A stretch of 24,099 nucleotides of DNA from UBA3839 sp902776985 (GTDB taxonomy: Bacteria; Bacteroidota; Bacteroidia; Bacteroidales; Bacteroidaceae), in the NCBI GenBank assembly GCA_902776985.1, contig CACYSD010000030.1, forward strand, positions 1-24,099. The letters run 5' to 3'. The translations under genes were made by a program, and so were the position numbers. The notes under the pieces are model-generated. The model was not told where the DNA came from and did not search any database. It worked only from the letters and a program-made list of their open reading frames with translations. Positions 14,150-22,046 of this stretch are shown here, in pieces (position 1 is the first letter of the stretch; each line of letters begins with the position of its first letter).

Positions 14150-14243
14150 AACATCATTTGCCATTTTGCGAACATTTTTAGTCAAAAACTCACTTTTTTG
14201 TGTTAATAAAAGTTTATACCTTAACAATTCGGCAAAAAACATA

Positions 14244-14251
14244 TAACTTTG
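14244..14251 (+). promoter_or_regulatory. -7 element of the TPR protein gene
   Basis: TAACTTTG matches TAnnTTTG and is followed by an approximately 85-nt leader. The leader contains the dyad GTTAAA-CCT-TTTAAC (14273-14287). The -33 match is poor. Confidence 0.5.
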
Positions 14252-14342
14252 CATCTACATTAAAGCCATCAAGTTAAACCTTTTAACAGATTCGCAATCC
14301 TATTAACAACCGAAGTACAAATTATCAAAAAGTTATACAACT

Positions 14343-15728
14343 ATGAAACTTAAGAATTTTCTCGCAATGGCAACAATGGCATTAGTATCCATGCCAGCGT
14401 TTGCACAGTACGAAGGTACCGATGTGAGCGACCGCATCGGACATGGCGAAGACAGCCTCAAATGCCGTGAGAACTTAACCCTGTTCGGAGATTATTTCAA
14501 GGCTAAGAACTATGAAGAAGCATATCCATGCTGGAAATTCGTGATTGACAAGGCTCCTCTTGCACAGGCAATGATCTACACTCGTGGATGGACACTCCTG
14601 TCTGAACTTATCAACCAGTCTGCAGAGAAAGCTGACAAGAAGAAGTATCTCGACGAACTGATGGCTATGCACGACACTCGTATCAAGTGGATCAAGGAAC
14701 TCAACTCATTCTCTTCTCCAAAGATGCAGAGCAGCAAGGGTGCAATCCTCTGCCGCAAGGCATTCGACTACTCTAAGCATGGTCCTGTAGCATACGACGA
14801 CTACTCTCTCGACACAGCTTACAATATGTTCTCTGAAGGTATCAACCTCGTTAACGAAGACCCATCTCACGAAGTTGAAGCATACGTGCTCCACACATAT
14901 ATGAATGTGTCTTATGCTAAGTACAAGGCAGATCCTGAGAACTTCCGCGGACAGTTCATCGAAGACTACCTCCTCTGCAAGGAAGTATGTGAGAAGATGC
15001 TTGAGCATGCAAACCAGGAGACAGACTCTGTTGCTGCCAAGAAAATCGTAGATCAGTACGACCCGACATACTTTGCAGTTCAGAACCTCTTTGCTGAATC
15101 CAACGCAGCAGACCGCGACTGGCTCATCAAGTACTACACTCCAAAGGTTGAAGAGCACAAGAGCGACATCAAGTTCCTGCGTTCTGCTATCAACATTCTT
15201 GCAAACAACGACTGCGACGACACAGACGCATACTTCAAGGCATCTAAATATGCTTACACCATCGAGCCAAGCTTTGCTTCTGCTATCGGTGTAGCACAGC
15301 AGCTCACTAAGGCTGGCAAGGATGCAGAATCAGTACAGTACTACGACAAGGCAATTGAACTTGCTCCAGACAACAAGACTAAGGCTCGTATTGCAATGAA
15401 GGTTGTTTACGCACTTGCAAAGAGCGGACATGGTGCAAGCGCAGAAAGCTATCTGAAGAAAGTTGAAAGCTACGATCCATCAATGGCTGGACGTGCTGAC
15501 CTCTTCCGCGCTCAGAATGCAGCAGCATCCAAGAACTACACTGCAGCTCTTGCCTTCGCTACTTCAGCAGCATCCAAGGACCCAGCAATCTCAGGTTCTG
15601 CAAGCCGTCTGAAGGCTCGTATCACAGAGTTCCAGCGCCGTCAGTCTGAATACGATAAGGCTAACGCTGAATACAAGGCACAGCTCGAAAAGCAGCAGCG
15701 TCTTGAGAACTTCTGGAAAGGAAACTAA
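14343..15728 (+). CDS. exported TPR-repeat protein
   Basis: This 461-residue protein has a signal peptide (MKLKNFLAMATMALVSMPAFA, cut before QYEG) and no lipobox, so it is probably periplasmic. The body is all-helical with TPR-like units: FGDYFKAKNYEEAYPCWKFVIDKAP (about residues 47-72), then AQQLTKAGKDAESVQYYDKAIELAP and neighbours at about 316-350. A charged coiled-coil-like tail ends the protein (RRQSEYDKANAEYKAQLEKQQ). Codon choice is strongly biased to a few codons (GCA, AAG, TAC, CTC), a hint of high expression. Proteins of this type are common in Prevotella and Bacteroides, and their role is unknown; scaffold or envelope functions are likely. It is a single-gene unit with its own promoter and a strong terminator. 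Confidence 0.85.
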   Translation: MKLKNFLAMATMALVSMPAFAQYEGTDVSDRIGHGEDSLKCRENLTLFGDYFKAKNYEEAYPCWKFVIDKAPLAQAMIYTRGWTLLSELINQSAEKADKKKYLDELMAMHDTRIKWIKELNSFSSPKMQSSKGAILCRKAFDYSKHGPVAYDDYSLDTAYNMFSEGINLVNEDPSHEVEAYVLHTYMNVSYAKYKADPENFRGQFIEDYLLCKEVCEKMLEHANQETDSVAAKKIVDQYDPTYFAVQNLFAESNAADRDWLIKYYTPKVEEHKSDIKFLRSAINILANNDCDDTDAYFKASKYAYTIEPSFASAIGVAQQLTKAGKDAESVQYYDKAIELAPDNKTKARIAMKVVYALAKSGHGASAESYLKKVESYDPSMAGRADLFRAQNAAASKNYTAALAFATSAASKDPAISGSASRLKARITEFQRRQSEYDKANAEYKAQLEKQQRLENFWKGN

Positions 15729-15740
15729 ACTAAAAGCAAT

Positions 15741-15783
15741 AAAAAAACGGCTGTATCGAAATGTTCGATACAGCCGTTTTTTT
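15741..15783. terminator. strong bidirectional intrinsic terminator
   Basis: Two perfect 20-bp arms, 15741-15760 and 15764-15783, surround the loop ATG. Each strand has seven Ts after the GC-rich stem (ACGGCTGTATCGAA / TTCGATACAGCCGT). It ends both the TPR gene and the convergent HD-domain gene, whose stop is 2 bp away. Confidence 0.97.
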
Positions 15784-15784
15784 A

Positions 15785-16642
15785 TTACTTTATCACGTGG
15801 GTTCCAAGTGCGAAGGATTTCTCCATATTCCCGGTATTCTCTATATTGTCAGCCTTGGCGGAGAGATTGTCAAGGAGATTAACGAGGATTGCCTCTTGAG
15901 TACAAGGCACTACGGGAGAACCATATTCCAACTCACCGTGATGTGAAAGTACTATATGCACAATGCGGTTGATGACATCTGTAGGCACTTCCCTTTTCTG
16001 CAACTCTGCCTGCAGTCGGTTGGCAGATATGAATATGTGTCCGAGAAGATACATTGACTCCTGAGTCTCACCGTCGCGTGAATACTCATACACCTTGCCA
16101 TAGTCATGGAAGAGTATTGCAAGCACACAATACTCCAACTTCACAGCGTATGGAAGCACAGGATAAATACCCTCCAGCAGATGCAACATCTGATAGGTAT
16201 GATTAAGCAGACCGCCAGGGAAGGCATGGTGAACACTCGTTGCTGCAGGAAACTGCGAATAGGGTTTGAATAGCACATCCCCTACTTCGGCAATCATCCC
16301 CTTCAGCTTCTCATCGCTGCACATCTTCGAGAGGTTGCCCAGACATTCATCCCACAACTCACGACTGATAGGACGAGGCAGCAGATTGTAGAAAGGATGA
16401 TCCTCCTGCACCATTCCCCCTGGATGCATATCCAATTTACGTGCAGATTTCTTACCGTCATTCTCCTGAATATTGAAGAAGCTTACCAACTGACCTAATA
16501 TCGGTTCGTCGGTAGGCATCACATCCCATACAGCCACAGATGTTTCCCCTTCAAGATTCTTCAGCTTGAGAGTGCAGAAAGGGTCACCGCGGCGTGTTGT
16601 GCCGTTCGTTCGGCCTACAACCAAGTATTCCTGATTATTCAT
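15785..16642 (-). CDS. OB-fold plus HD-domain protein, YhaM-like 3'-5' exoribonuclease family
   Basis: This 285-residue cytosolic protein combines an N-terminal OB-fold nucleic-acid-binding region (about 5-70: VGRTNGTTRRGDPFCTLKLKN) with a metal-dependent HD domain. HD ligands are visible: His138-His139, His148 in GGLLNHT, the His179-Asp180 pair in LFHDYGK, His202 in GHIFIS, His234-His235 in LSHHGELEYGSP and Asp258. This order matches the YhaM family of Firmicutes, which degrades single-stranded RNA or DNA 3' to 5'. The ATG at 16642 gives MNNQEYLVVG, directly before the first OB strand. A TATCTTTG -7 element lies at 16685-16678. It converges on the TPR gene and shares its terminator. Confidence 0.88.
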   Translation of the reverse strand: MNNQEYLVVGRTNGTTRRGDPFCTLKLKNLEGETSVAVWDVMPTDEPILGQLVSFFNIQENDGKKSARKLDMHPGGMVQEDHPFYNLLPRPISRELWDECLGNLSKMCSDEKLKGMIAEVGDVLFKPYSQFPAATSVHHAFPGGLLNHTYQMLHLLEGIYPVLPYAVKLEYCVLAILFHDYGKVYEYSRDGETQESMYLLGHIFISANRLQAELQKREVPTDVINRIVHIVLSHHGELEYGSPVVPCTQEAILVNLLDNLSAKADNIENTGNMEKSFALGTHVIK

Positions 16643-16677
16643 AATTATCGATTAAGCTTATTGATATAATTCTCTCG

Positions 16678-16685
16678 CAAAGATA
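16678..16685 (-). promoter_or_regulatory. -7 element of the HD-domain gene
   Basis: The minus strand reads TATCTTTG, a full TAnnTTTG match, 36 bp before the start codon. The -33 region is AT-rich without a clear TTTG. Confidence 0.55.
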
Positions 16686-16740
16686 CAATAATAAAATTAA
16701 TTACGAATTATAAATTAAAAATTCTATCGCATCCCAAATC

Positions 16741-16764
16741 TTAAAAACTTAAAAACTTAAAAAC
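16741..16764. repeat. three 8-bp tandem repeats (TTAAAAAC)
   Basis: TTAAAAAC is repeated three times without change, in the AT-rich gap upstream of a promoter-like site. Slippage-prone sequence; no function is assigned. Confidence 0.7.
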
Positions 16765-16777
16765 TCCCCATTAATTT

Positions 16778-16805
16778 TTTGTATTAGAAATAATTTGTAT
16801 TTTTG
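16778..16805 (+). promoter_or_regulatory. orphan promoter-like site
   Basis: TTTG (16778-16781) and TATTTTTG (16798-16805, full TAnnTTTG match) are 16 bp apart, shorter than the usual 19. Downstream, GCAGC follows as in the leuA promoter, but no gene follows on this strand. Confidence 0.35.
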
Positions 16806-17038
16806 CAGCGTTACAACCCTTAACTTTTCTAACGAACTTTTATTATAATATGAAGAGTTTGATAAAAACCACGTTTGTAGGCTTTAGATGCTTGGCCGGA
16901 AAAGATAGATTGTGTTATTAAGCATCCTCTTAGAGAAGAAGATGTTATGTAGTGCAAAGCAAGTTGTTCTCTTGTTGGATTTTTGGTAACACGGCATAAA
17001 TAGTTTGATGCATCCATCACCAAAAGCATTTAATCGTT

Positions 17039-19312
17039 TCAATATCCCATACGCGAAGTATCAATGGGTCTCGTTTTCTTATCCTTATATTTACCGATGC
17101 GGTAGATCGCGGTCAGCGAGACATTGGGATATTCCATCCACACACGCATAGTATAGTCTTGATTCGACAAATGAGAGTGGGTGATGGCACGACTATTGGT
17201 AATATTTTGCCCTGCCACTATGACGCTCCATTTCTTATTATCAGAAGTCCAGCGAAGAGATGCGTTGAGGCGGAACAGTGGGTCAATGTCATAGACCCCC
17301 TGAATGGTCTTTGATTGAAATAACGGATTAAAAATGAACTGGATATTTTGCCTTGAGGAGAACCTTATAACAGCCGTGCCGCCAAGAATGGCTGAAAGAC
17401 AAGTGCGGTTGAAGGGCAGGTCAAAGAAATCAGTACTCTTGTCATGGCGGAAAAGCATGGTGCCCATAACATTACCATTCAGCCACTTGCCGGCACTATA
17501 TTGTGCTGATACTTGCAGACCGCCACTATTAGAGTAGTCCCAGTTGTCCTCCTTCATGATAACAGCCATACGGTCTGAGGGCTGATAGGCTAACTGTACG
17601 AAATAGTCAGGCTTTAATTCTGCAAATGCCAAAAAGGTATACTTATGATTCAACTGCCACATCAAGTTCAATTCATAACTTGGGTGGGGTTTCAAATCGG
17701 GATTGCCCCATATTTCACTGTAGGCAGACGAATAGAAGATGCTGCTCATCGTACTCCAATAAGTTGGATATACGGTTTCGGAACTGAGCGTGAAATTGAG
17801 CAAGTTGTTTTCATTGATATTCCACATCGCACTAAGTGATGGGTATATACGCCAGTCATTCCACTTTGTAGCATGATAATTTTCTGCAGCCACCGATGCC
17901 TCCATACTGAATGCATTGCTGAACTGCTTACTAAAGCCTGTGTAAATGTTTAGGATGCGTTCATTATAGTCAACATGACTTGTAGCATCGGGTAGTTCAC
18001 TACCGTCAGCATTCAAAGTTGTCTGATAACTGTTATTCTCCGTGAATTGTGTCTCCACACCATAGTTCAGCTCCCAGTCGTTAGGCAGTTCGTGAGTCTG
18101 GTCGGCAGTGAAGAGCCACTTACTGATTCGCTGTTTGCTTTCGGCGGTCAGAATACGTGTCTCGTCATAAAGTTTGCTGTTCAAATGCTGTGTTCTCGGG
18201 TTCTGATAGTTGGTATACGATACGCTGAGTTGCATACCGAATGGTGATGTGTAGCTGGCATCGACATTGTGCAGGTAGGTATGCGTTTCCGAATTCTGGA
18301 TAGAGGTTTCAAGACCTGTGCTTGTATTGGTAGCATCGTTAGATGTCCATTTCCCAGTATACGCCACATTCAGGCGGCTATCTTTGGAGAAAGCGTAATC
18401 CAAGCCTATTCGGTAGTTGTGGTTGATGTTGCTGCTCGTACGCACAGTCCTATCCGAGTAATCGACTCGTTGATCACCCAAAGGATGATGTGCCTCATGT
18501 TCAATCTTGCCATAAGCATCCCCAAAGCCAAAGGCGTAAGATGCATCCAAGCCAAAATTCCCATGTTGATAAATCAAATTGCCCTTAGCCTGTCCGTAGC
18601 CATATTTGTTCTGACGATAGAAGCCTTGCAGCTGTCCTTGCAGCTGATTAGTTCCAATATAGTCTTTCGTAATAACGTTGATGACCATACCACGCACATG
18701 GTATTTCGCTGGAGCAGAAGGCAGAACCTCTGCTTTTGCCAGTTGAGACGCTGGCATCTGTTTCAGTCGTTCTATAACTTGTTCTGAACTCAGTGTCGTC
18801 GGCTTACCATTGATAATGAGCGTCACGGAACGACCAGTAAAGTTCAGTCCGTCACCATTGTCCATCACACCGGGAATGCGCGTCAGAGCTTCGTAGGCAT
18901 TATCGGCTGGCAGAATCTCCAAGAGTTGTGGGAGGCTATATGTCAAGTGACCATTCTCTGCCTTGACTATTATTCGTTCACCCTTTACCTGTATGCCCTT
19001 GATATTATAGGTGTCTGGCTGCATCTGAATGTCGCCAACGCTATCCTTCTGTACTTCTATACACCTTGTTTTATATCCCACGCACGACACTTTCAGCAGA
19101 CCGTCGTTTTTTTCGGTCTGAATAGTGAAAGTGCCGTCATCCTTCGTCACGGTTCCTTTAATGAAAGTGGAGTCGGTACGGTTGATGAGTACGACATTAG
19201 CAAACGACATCGGCTGAAACAGTTCATCAATGACCCGTCCTCTGACACTTTGTGCAGTAGAGGCTATTGCAACCATGGCGAGGAGGATAGTGATGATGGC
19301 TTTCTTGTTCAT
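17039..19312 (-). CDS. outer-membrane beta-barrel protein, TonB-receptor-like (carboxypeptidase-like regulatory domain, plug, barrel)
   Basis: A 757-residue exported protein with a signal peptide (MNKKAIITILLAMVAIASTA, then QS). Residues about 22-100 are a carboxypeptidase-regulatory-like domain (VRGRVIDELFQPMSFANVVL... VGYKTRCIEV). Residues about 110-215 are a plug-like domain (ALTRIPGVM, GRSVTLIINGKPTT, VINVITKDY). The rest is an amphipathic beta-barrel rich in aromatic and polar residues (LNVAYTGKW, TLSSETVYPTYW), ending near IGKYKDKK. It belongs to the OMP_b-brl_3-like receptors without a TonB box that I can see. It is shorter than SusC proteins and has no SusD partner. The direct repeat at 19334-19425 lies 21 bp upstream of the start and matches the sequence ahead of the ECF sigma operon, suggesting shared control. 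Confidence 0.85.
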   Translation of the reverse strand: MNKKAIITILLAMVAIASTAQSVRGRVIDELFQPMSFANVVLINRTDSTFIKGTVTKDDGTFTIQTEKNDGLLKVSCVGYKTRCIEVQKDSVGDIQMQPDTYNIKGIQVKGERIIVKAENGHLTYSLPQLLEILPADNAYEALTRIPGVMDNGDGLNFTGRSVTLIINGKPTTLSSEQVIERLKQMPASQLAKAEVLPSAPAKYHVRGMVINVITKDYIGTNQLQGQLQGFYRQNKYGYGQAKGNLIYQHGNFGLDASYAFGFGDAYGKIEHEAHHPLGDQRVDYSDRTVRTSSNINHNYRIGLDYAFSKDSRLNVAYTGKWTSNDATNTSTGLETSIQNSETHTYLHNVDASYTSPFGMQLSVSYTNYQNPRTQHLNSKLYDETRILTAESKQRISKWLFTADQTHELPNDWELNYGVETQFTENNSYQTTLNADGSELPDATSHVDYNERILNIYTGFSKQFSNAFSMEASVAAENYHATKWNDWRIYPSLSAMWNINENNLLNFTLSSETVYPTYWSTMSSIFYSSAYSEIWGNPDLKPHPSYELNLMWQLNHKYTFLAFAELKPDYFVQLAYQPSDRMAVIMKEDNWDYSNSGGLQVSAQYSAGKWLNGNVMGTMLFRHDKSTDFFDLPFNRTCLSAILGGTAVIRFSSRQNIQFIFNPLFQSKTIQGVYDIDPLFRLNASLRWTSDNKKWSVIVAGQNITNSRAITHSHLSNQDYTMRVWMEYPNVSLTAIYRIGKYKDKKTRPIDTSRMGY

Positions 19313-19333
19313 TTTCTTTGTTTTTAATGATTT

Positions 19334-19425
19334 ACTTCTGCGAATTTACAAAAAGGTACACTAATAAAACCTCGGCAATACCTTGAAAAGGTAGCCGAGG
19401 GTGTAGGTATTAACCTAAGTTAAGA
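19334..19425 (-). repeat. 92-bp direct repeat, copy ahead of the outer-membrane protein gene
   Basis: It matches 21937-22027 with two substitutions and one extra G. On the minus strand it reads, in order: a near-dyad TTAACTTAGGTTAA, a terminator hairpin, a T-run (TTTTATTAG), then TGTACCTTTTTG and AATTCGCAGAAG. It ends 21 bp before the outer-membrane protein start, so its distal half probably carries that gene's promoter. Confidence 0.93.
19370..19400 (-). terminator. terminator hairpin in repeat copy 1
   Basis: CCTCGGC-aa-TACCTT-GAA-AAGGTA-GCCGAGG: 13 paired bases with a 2-nt bulge. On the minus strand it is followed by TTTTATT. It would end the sigma operon transcript, whose last stop is at 19564. 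Confidence 0.75.
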
Positions 19426-19563
19426 GTTTAAGGATAATATGGTACCTGTTTCTTTTTTTAGTGGCATTGCAGAACTTCACAGCCCTGCATGCCAATGATG
19501 AAGTCTTCATCCTTTTCAACTTATACTAATTTTAATTATCTTTCTTCGCATTTTGTTTGCATG

Positions 19564-20598
19564 TCACTCCTTCGCCACCTTCCTTGCAGCCAACGTCAGC
19601 ATATCTCTTATGTACTCATATTTATCGCTGTCAAAACAATTGATGACTTGCCATAGGCGATTTGTCACAACCCTACGCTCGTCGTCATCCAATGATGCAT
19701 TCTTGCAAAGGTCGAGGATGATGCCTGCGGCAACGACCAAGTCTTCCTTAGATTCCTTATTGGCTTTGTCAATCATCTTCTGTGTCAGTAGCCCGAAAAA
19801 ACGATGCCAGTCGGTGTCGCTCAGATTGGTCACTCCACGTTGCATGGCCAAAGCCATCCATTTGTCCATATTTCCGTCGAAGGGAATGTTTTCGCGACCA
19901 ATGTTTAGTGTAAACGCCCTTATCCCTTTATTCCAACTATTCCCTATAAAGAGACTGTCTGGAATAGTTCCATGAAATTGACTTAAGATATTCCCGATAT
20001 TATTGGTTGACAACTCCATGCCGTTAATCGGCAAGGGCTGAATGGGACTACGACCATAGACATAGACAAGTTTTGCGGTGTAGACATCGGGGTTGTCAGC
20101 GTTACTCCACTCGGCTGCATAGCAAGTGCGATAGCCATCATGTTTCTTGTCGTCGAAGTTGGCTATGAAGTAGCTGCTGTTCTTCATACCGCCTATTAGG
20201 ACAGCCTCGGCTCCATCCCTCCAGATGCTCCACTGGCGACGCATACCGAGATCATGGAAACGGGCTGAGTCTATTGAGTCTATTGAGTCTATTTCGTTTT
20301 TCTCGTTACCAGTCTCTTCCTCGTACATATAACTGTTACCACTCTCATTCTTGAAAGCTTTCTTCAGTATTTCGAACACTGCATGTTGAGTGCCCCGTCC
20401 CTTCACCTTGATGGTGGTGACGTTGCTCTCGATAGTGATGCCGTTCGCATCAACTTTCGCTGTCTTTTGTTCTCCGATTTTAGTAACATGGTATTCTTCT
20501 ATTTCCTTAAATGCCTTCTTTATTTGCTTCTGTGCCGAAGCGGTTGGCACGATTACCATCAGGGCGATGGCTGTGATAAAAATACTCTTTGTTTTCAT
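19564..20598 (-). CDS. exported protein of unknown function in the sigma operon
   Basis: A 344-residue protein that I do not recognise. I start at the ATG at 20598, because MKTKSIFITAIALMVIVPTASA-Q is a clean signal peptide; the frame stays open 19 codons further upstream, but those residues (MKPKQSLRYN...) are polar and overlap the preceding stop. The mature part begins KQIKKAFKEIEEYHVTKIGEQ, followed by a strand-rich stretch. An IDS-IDS-IDS stretch near residues 101-110 comes from three 9-bp repeats. The middle contains YGRSPIQPLPINGMEL and the C-terminal half is helical (KWMALAMQRGV... MLTLAARKVAKE). It is third in the sigma-membrane protein-exported protein operon, 28 bp after the second gene, so it may be an envelope component sensed or controlled by the pathway. 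Confidence 0.75.
   Translation of the reverse strand: MKTKSIFITAIALMVIVPTASAQKQIKKAFKEIEEYHVTKIGEQKTAKVDANGITIESNVTTIKVKGRGTQHAVFEILKKAFKNESGNSYMYEEETGNEKNEIDSIDSIDSARFHDLGMRRQWSIWRDGAEAVLIGGMKNSSYFIANFDDKKHDGYRTCYAAEWSNADNPDVYTAKLVYVYGRSPIQPLPINGMELSTNNIGNILSQFHGTIPDSLFIGNSWNKGIRAFTLNIGRENIPFDGNMDKWMALAMQRGVTNLSDTDWHRFFGLLTQKMIDKANKESKEDLVVAAGIILDLCKNASLDDDERRVVTNRLWQVINCFDSDKYEYIRDMLTLAARKVAKE
20267..20293 (-). repeat. three perfect 9-bp coding repeats (GAGTCTATT on the plus strand)
   Basis: Three exact copies encode Ile-Asp-Ser repeats in the exported protein. The unit is a multiple of three, so copy number can change without breaking the frame. Confidence 0.85.
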
Positions 20599-20626
20599 TG
20601 CTTCTGAATTTATAACATTATTTTTA

Positions 20627-21289
20627 TTATATCTCAATGATTGTTTTGGTTTCAATCACTTCATAGTCTCCTGATTCGTTGGTCACAAGAACGGCATTGG
20701 CAGGTTGTGGCGTAGCTTTGAAGGTAGCTTGTATTATATGGTTGCGCATTTCCTGCTCCTCACGAAGGATGGTTGTCTCGCAATCGTTCAGCATCTGCAA
20801 AGCAATAGCCACATTCCGCTCTGAGCGCCAGATGCCGCTGCCAAGTGTATCGGGAATCTCTGTTAACTGAGCCCGATTGACCGATTGGGTATGTGCTGCC
20901 CGGTCGGGGGTATTCTGTTGCTCGGTCGGGGGAATTGGGTTGCCCGGTCGGGTACACTCAGTCATTTCATCGTAAGCATTCATTTGCTCATTCATGTGCA
21001 CATGATTGTCGACTTGAGGGCTTTTAATATCGCCATCGGTTACAGCCGATTGGACAACCGACCGTGTGGAACTATGGAACTCATGGTTTCCCCCTATGCC
21101 TATAGCTATCAACAGACAAGCAGCAGCGGCGGCAGACATCCAGCACCACCAATGCTGTCGCCGACTGACAGCAGACTTTGTGTCCATCCGCTCCATCAGG
21201 CGGTCGGTGAAACCCACAGGCAGCGGTGGCATGTTGACATATCGGCGTCGTACGGCTTCGCGCAAGTCAGTATCTTTATTTGTTGTCAT
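20627..21289 (-). CDS. single-pass membrane protein, candidate anti-sigma factor
   Basis: A 220-residue protein whose ATG overlaps the sigma factor stop (ATGA), a typical sigma/anti-sigma arrangement. The cytosolic N-terminus (LREAVRRRYVNMPPLPVGFTDRLMERM) is the short conserved region seen at the start of Bacteroidetes anti-sigma-like proteins. One membrane helix follows at about 47-65 (CWMSAAAAACLLIAIGIGG), and the rest should be periplasmic. The stretch at about 110-132 (CTRPGNPIPPTEQQNTPDRA) is encoded by 22-bp tandem repeats and is low in complexity. Residues 155-220 look helical, then strand-like (RNVAIALQMLNDCETTILREEQE). The anti-sigma role is inferred from position and topology; no zinc-binding ZAS motif is seen. 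Confidence 0.75.
   Translation of the reverse strand: MTTNKDTDLREAVRRRYVNMPPLPVGFTDRLMERMDTKSAVSRRQHWWCWMSAAAAACLLIAIGIGGNHEFHSSTRSVVQSAVTDGDIKSPQVDNHVHMNEQMNAYDEMTECTRPGNPIPPTEQQNTPDRAAHTQSVNRAQLTEIPDTLGSGIWRSERNVAIALQMLNDCETTILREEQEMRNHIIQATFKATPQPANAVLVTNESGDYEVIETKTIIEI
20898..20960 (-). repeat. 22-bp tandem repeats within the anti-sigma-like gene
   Basis: Units begin at 20898, 20920 and 20942, with the shared core GCCCGGTCGGG (unit 2: GCTCGGTCGGG); the third unit is partial. A degenerate GCCCGATTG lies just before (near 20870). The unit is not a multiple of three, so each copy is read in a different frame. Confidence 0.75.
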
Positions 21290-21834
21290 ATATTCTGTAG
21301 TTGCTTGTAAAGTTTCTTTCGTAATCTATATAGACGGTTGGCGAGTGCATGAGGACTTGCATCCATGATATATGAACATTCATCCAGCGGACGCTCCTCG
21401 AAGTAGTAGAGCATGAGCAGCAGACGTTCGTCGAGTGCCAGATGTTCAATCAACTCTGCCAGTCGGTTGATGCGCTCCTCATTACCCGTTGACAGTTCAG
21501 ACTCCAGTTGTTCGTCGCTGATGTCCGTCTGCCATACCTCGGAATCTTCTATCGAGACGAACACCTGCCGACGACGTTTAAGGAAATCGAGCGTCAGGCG
21601 GTAGGCAATACGACAGAGCCAAGTACCGAGTGATGCGCGTTGCGGGTCGTAGCTGCTCATGCAGCGGAATGCACGTAGGAACGTGTCCTGCGTCAGTTCC
21701 TCGGCATCCATCACATTACCTGTAATTCTCACAACTATGCCAAAGATCTTCTGCCCATAGTGACTGACCATCAGATTCAGTCCTTTGCGCTGACCACTCA
21801 TCACAGCATCCACTATCTGTTTGTCTGTCTTCAC
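21286..21834 (-). CDS. ECF-type RNA polymerase sigma factor
   Basis: This 182-residue sigma-70 family protein has only regions 2 and 4. Region 2 is at about 20-90 (AEELTQDTFLRAFRCMSSYDP then LGTWLCRIAYRLTLDFLKRRR), region 4 at about 125-180 (LALDERLLLMLYYFEERPLDEC, then ASPHALANRLYRLRKKLYKQL), the latter being the helix-turn-helix that reads the -35 element. The linker (SIEDSEVWQTDISDEQLES) is acidic. The start is GTG at 21834-21832 (MKTDKQIVDAVMSG); no in-frame ATG lies nearby upstream. It overlaps the next gene by 4 bp. Copy 2 of the direct repeat lies about 100 bp upstream. The same sequence stands before the outer-membrane protein gene, so both may be read by this sigma factor. Confidence 0.92.
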   Translation of the reverse strand: MKTDKQIVDAVMSGQRKGLNLMVSHYGQKIFGIVVRITGNVMDAEELTQDTFLRAFRCMSSYDPQRASLGTWLCRIAYRLTLDFLKRRRQVFVSIEDSEVWQTDISDEQLESELSTGNEERINRLAELIEHLALDERLLLMLYYFEERPLDECSYIMDASPHALANRLYRLRKKLYKQLQNI

Positions 21835-21857
21835 TATTGATTAACTTTTCTTCATTT

Positions 21858-21926
21858 TCACTTGTTATACGACAAAAAACCAGAAATATCTCGTTCCCTC
21901 TCTGAATTTTTCATGTTTTTCTTCAT
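21858..21926 (-). other. 22-codon open frame in the sigma gene leader
   Basis: ATG at 21926 opens MKKNMKNSERERDISGFL and ends in a TGA 23 bp before the sigma GTG start. It could be a translated leader ahead of a weak GTG start, or chance. Confidence 0.2.
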
Positions 21927-21936
21927 TTCAGATGGA

Positions 21937-22027
21937 ACTTCTGCGAATTTACAAAAAGGTACACTAATAAAACCTCGGCAATACCTTGAAAAGGTAGCCG
22001 AGGTGTAGGTATTAACCCAGGTTAAGA
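21937..22027 (-). repeat. 91-bp direct repeat, copy ahead of the sigma operon
   Basis: Near-identical to 19334-19425. Here the dyad is perfect (TTAACC-TG-GGTTAA on the minus strand). It lies between the Crp/Fnr gene and the sigma operon, with its hairpin 44 bp after the Crp/Fnr stop. Confidence 0.93.
21973..22003 (-). terminator. terminator hairpin in repeat copy 2
   Basis: The same stem as copy 1 (CCTCGGC...GCCGAGG with inner TACCTT/AAGGTA), followed on the minus strand by TTTTATT. It should end the Crp/Fnr transcript. Confidence 0.75.
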
Positions 22028-22046
22028 AATTATGTTAAATATGCTG

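Larger units (their letters stand above)
16643..17038. other. intergenic region without a supported gene
   Basis: This 396-bp gap holds the promoter of the HD-domain gene, a short tandem repeat, and a rightward promoter-like element that leads only to a 23-codon frame (from ATG 16851). A 66-codon leftward frame (16829-17029) has no recognisable motif. The gap may hold a decayed gene or an RNA; I cannot tell. Confidence 0.5.

Noticed and set aside
16829..17029. 66-codon leftward frame in the gap before the outer-membrane protein gene
   Set aside because: No motif, signal peptide or convincing composition. Kept only as part of the intergenic note.
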